Shown here piece after piece: positions 5,211 to 5,296 of a stretch of 5,296 bases of DNA. This DNA is from an uncultured Ruminococcus sp. (GTDB lineage Bacteria > Bacillota > Clostridia > Oscillospirales > CAG-272). The stretch covers positions 1-5,296 of the forward strand of contig CACZSC010000167.1 in the NCBI GenBank assembly GCA_902783755.1, given 5' to 3'. Each line of letters begins with the position of its first letter. Position 1 is the first letter of the stretch. The position numbers were made by a program, and so were the translations under genes. Under the pieces are notes generated by a model. That model saw nothing but the letters and a program-made list of their open reading frames with translations. It was not told where the DNA came from and did not search any database.

Positions 5211-5296
5211 ATGTCAGAAGCAAAGGAAAAGAACGCGATAGTACCCGGCACTCTGTATCTGGTGGCGACTCCCATCGGCAACCTTGCCGATATATC
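5211..5296 (+). CDS. rsmI: 16S rRNA 2'-O-ribose C1402 methyltransferase, N-terminal part
   Basis: Only the first 28 codons are inside the window; the gene is cut by its right edge. After a short polar leader, residues 13-27 read GTLYLVATPIGNLAD, the hallmark opening of RsmI (YabC/YraL), a tetrapyrrole-methylase-fold enzyme that 2'-O-methylates C1402 of 16S rRNA at the decoding centre. A strong GGAGG at 5201-5205 lies 5 nt before the ATG, and 11 nt separate the gene from the methyltransferase stop, so the two are almost certainly cotranscribed. The gene order also fits the conserved cluster. Confidence 0.95.
   Translation, partial: MSEAKEKNAIVPGTLYLVATPIGNLADI

Noticed and set aside
1..5296. 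CRISPR array, tRNA, rRNA, insertion sequence or phage genes
   Set aside because: No regularly spaced repeats, cloverleaf, terminal inverted repeats or transposase/integrase motifs were seen on either strand.

Overview
The window looks like chromosomal DNA from an anaerobic, low-to-mid G+C Gram-positive bacterium of the Clostridia type. The evidence is the gene order holB, ricT, trmN6-like, rsmI, which follows the well-known Bacillus/Clostridium cluster (holB-yaaT-yabA-yabB-yazA-yabC in B. subtilis). A bacterial 2[4Fe-4S] ferredoxin inside that cluster, strong Shine-Dalgarno sites and sigma-A-like promoters point the same way. Species-level assignment is not possible from the sequence alone.

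Layout. Positions 1-127 are an AT-rich non-coding stretch downstream of a leftward pair of genes. The pair is a membrane-anchored CapA-fold protein (start at 1864, stop at 770) followed 12 nt later by a type II thymidine kinase (757-128). A divergent intergenic region of 190 bp (1865-2054) carries a good extended -10 promoter for each direction. To the right run holB (DNA polymerase III delta prime, 2055-3041), ricT (PSP1-domain protein, 3074-4075), a 60-residue ferredoxin with its own likely promoter (4172-4354), a TrmN6/YabB-like tRNA adenine-N6 methyltransferase (4426-5199) and the first 28 codons of rsmI (from 5211, cut by the window end).

How it fits together. The rightward genes serve core information processing: clamp loading at the replication fork, RNA-maturation control by the Ric (Y) complex, tRNA modification and 16S rRNA modification. 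RicT is an Fe-S cluster-binding protein in B. subtilis, so a ferredoxin gene directly behind it, at the place where B. subtilis has yabA, is suggestive, but a functional link is only inference. The leftward pair links nucleoside salvage (Tdk) with a CapA-like protein that seems to have lost every metal-binding residue of its family.

Most of the window is ordinary housekeeping sequence. I saw no CRISPR array, mobile element, tRNA or rRNA and no clear new multi-gene system. The points most worth a second look are the degenerate CapA protein, a 10-bp tandem duplication that duplicates its start codon, the ferredoxin in the ricT locus, and a perfect 12-bp hairpin before trmN6 whose T-tract is on the antisense strand.
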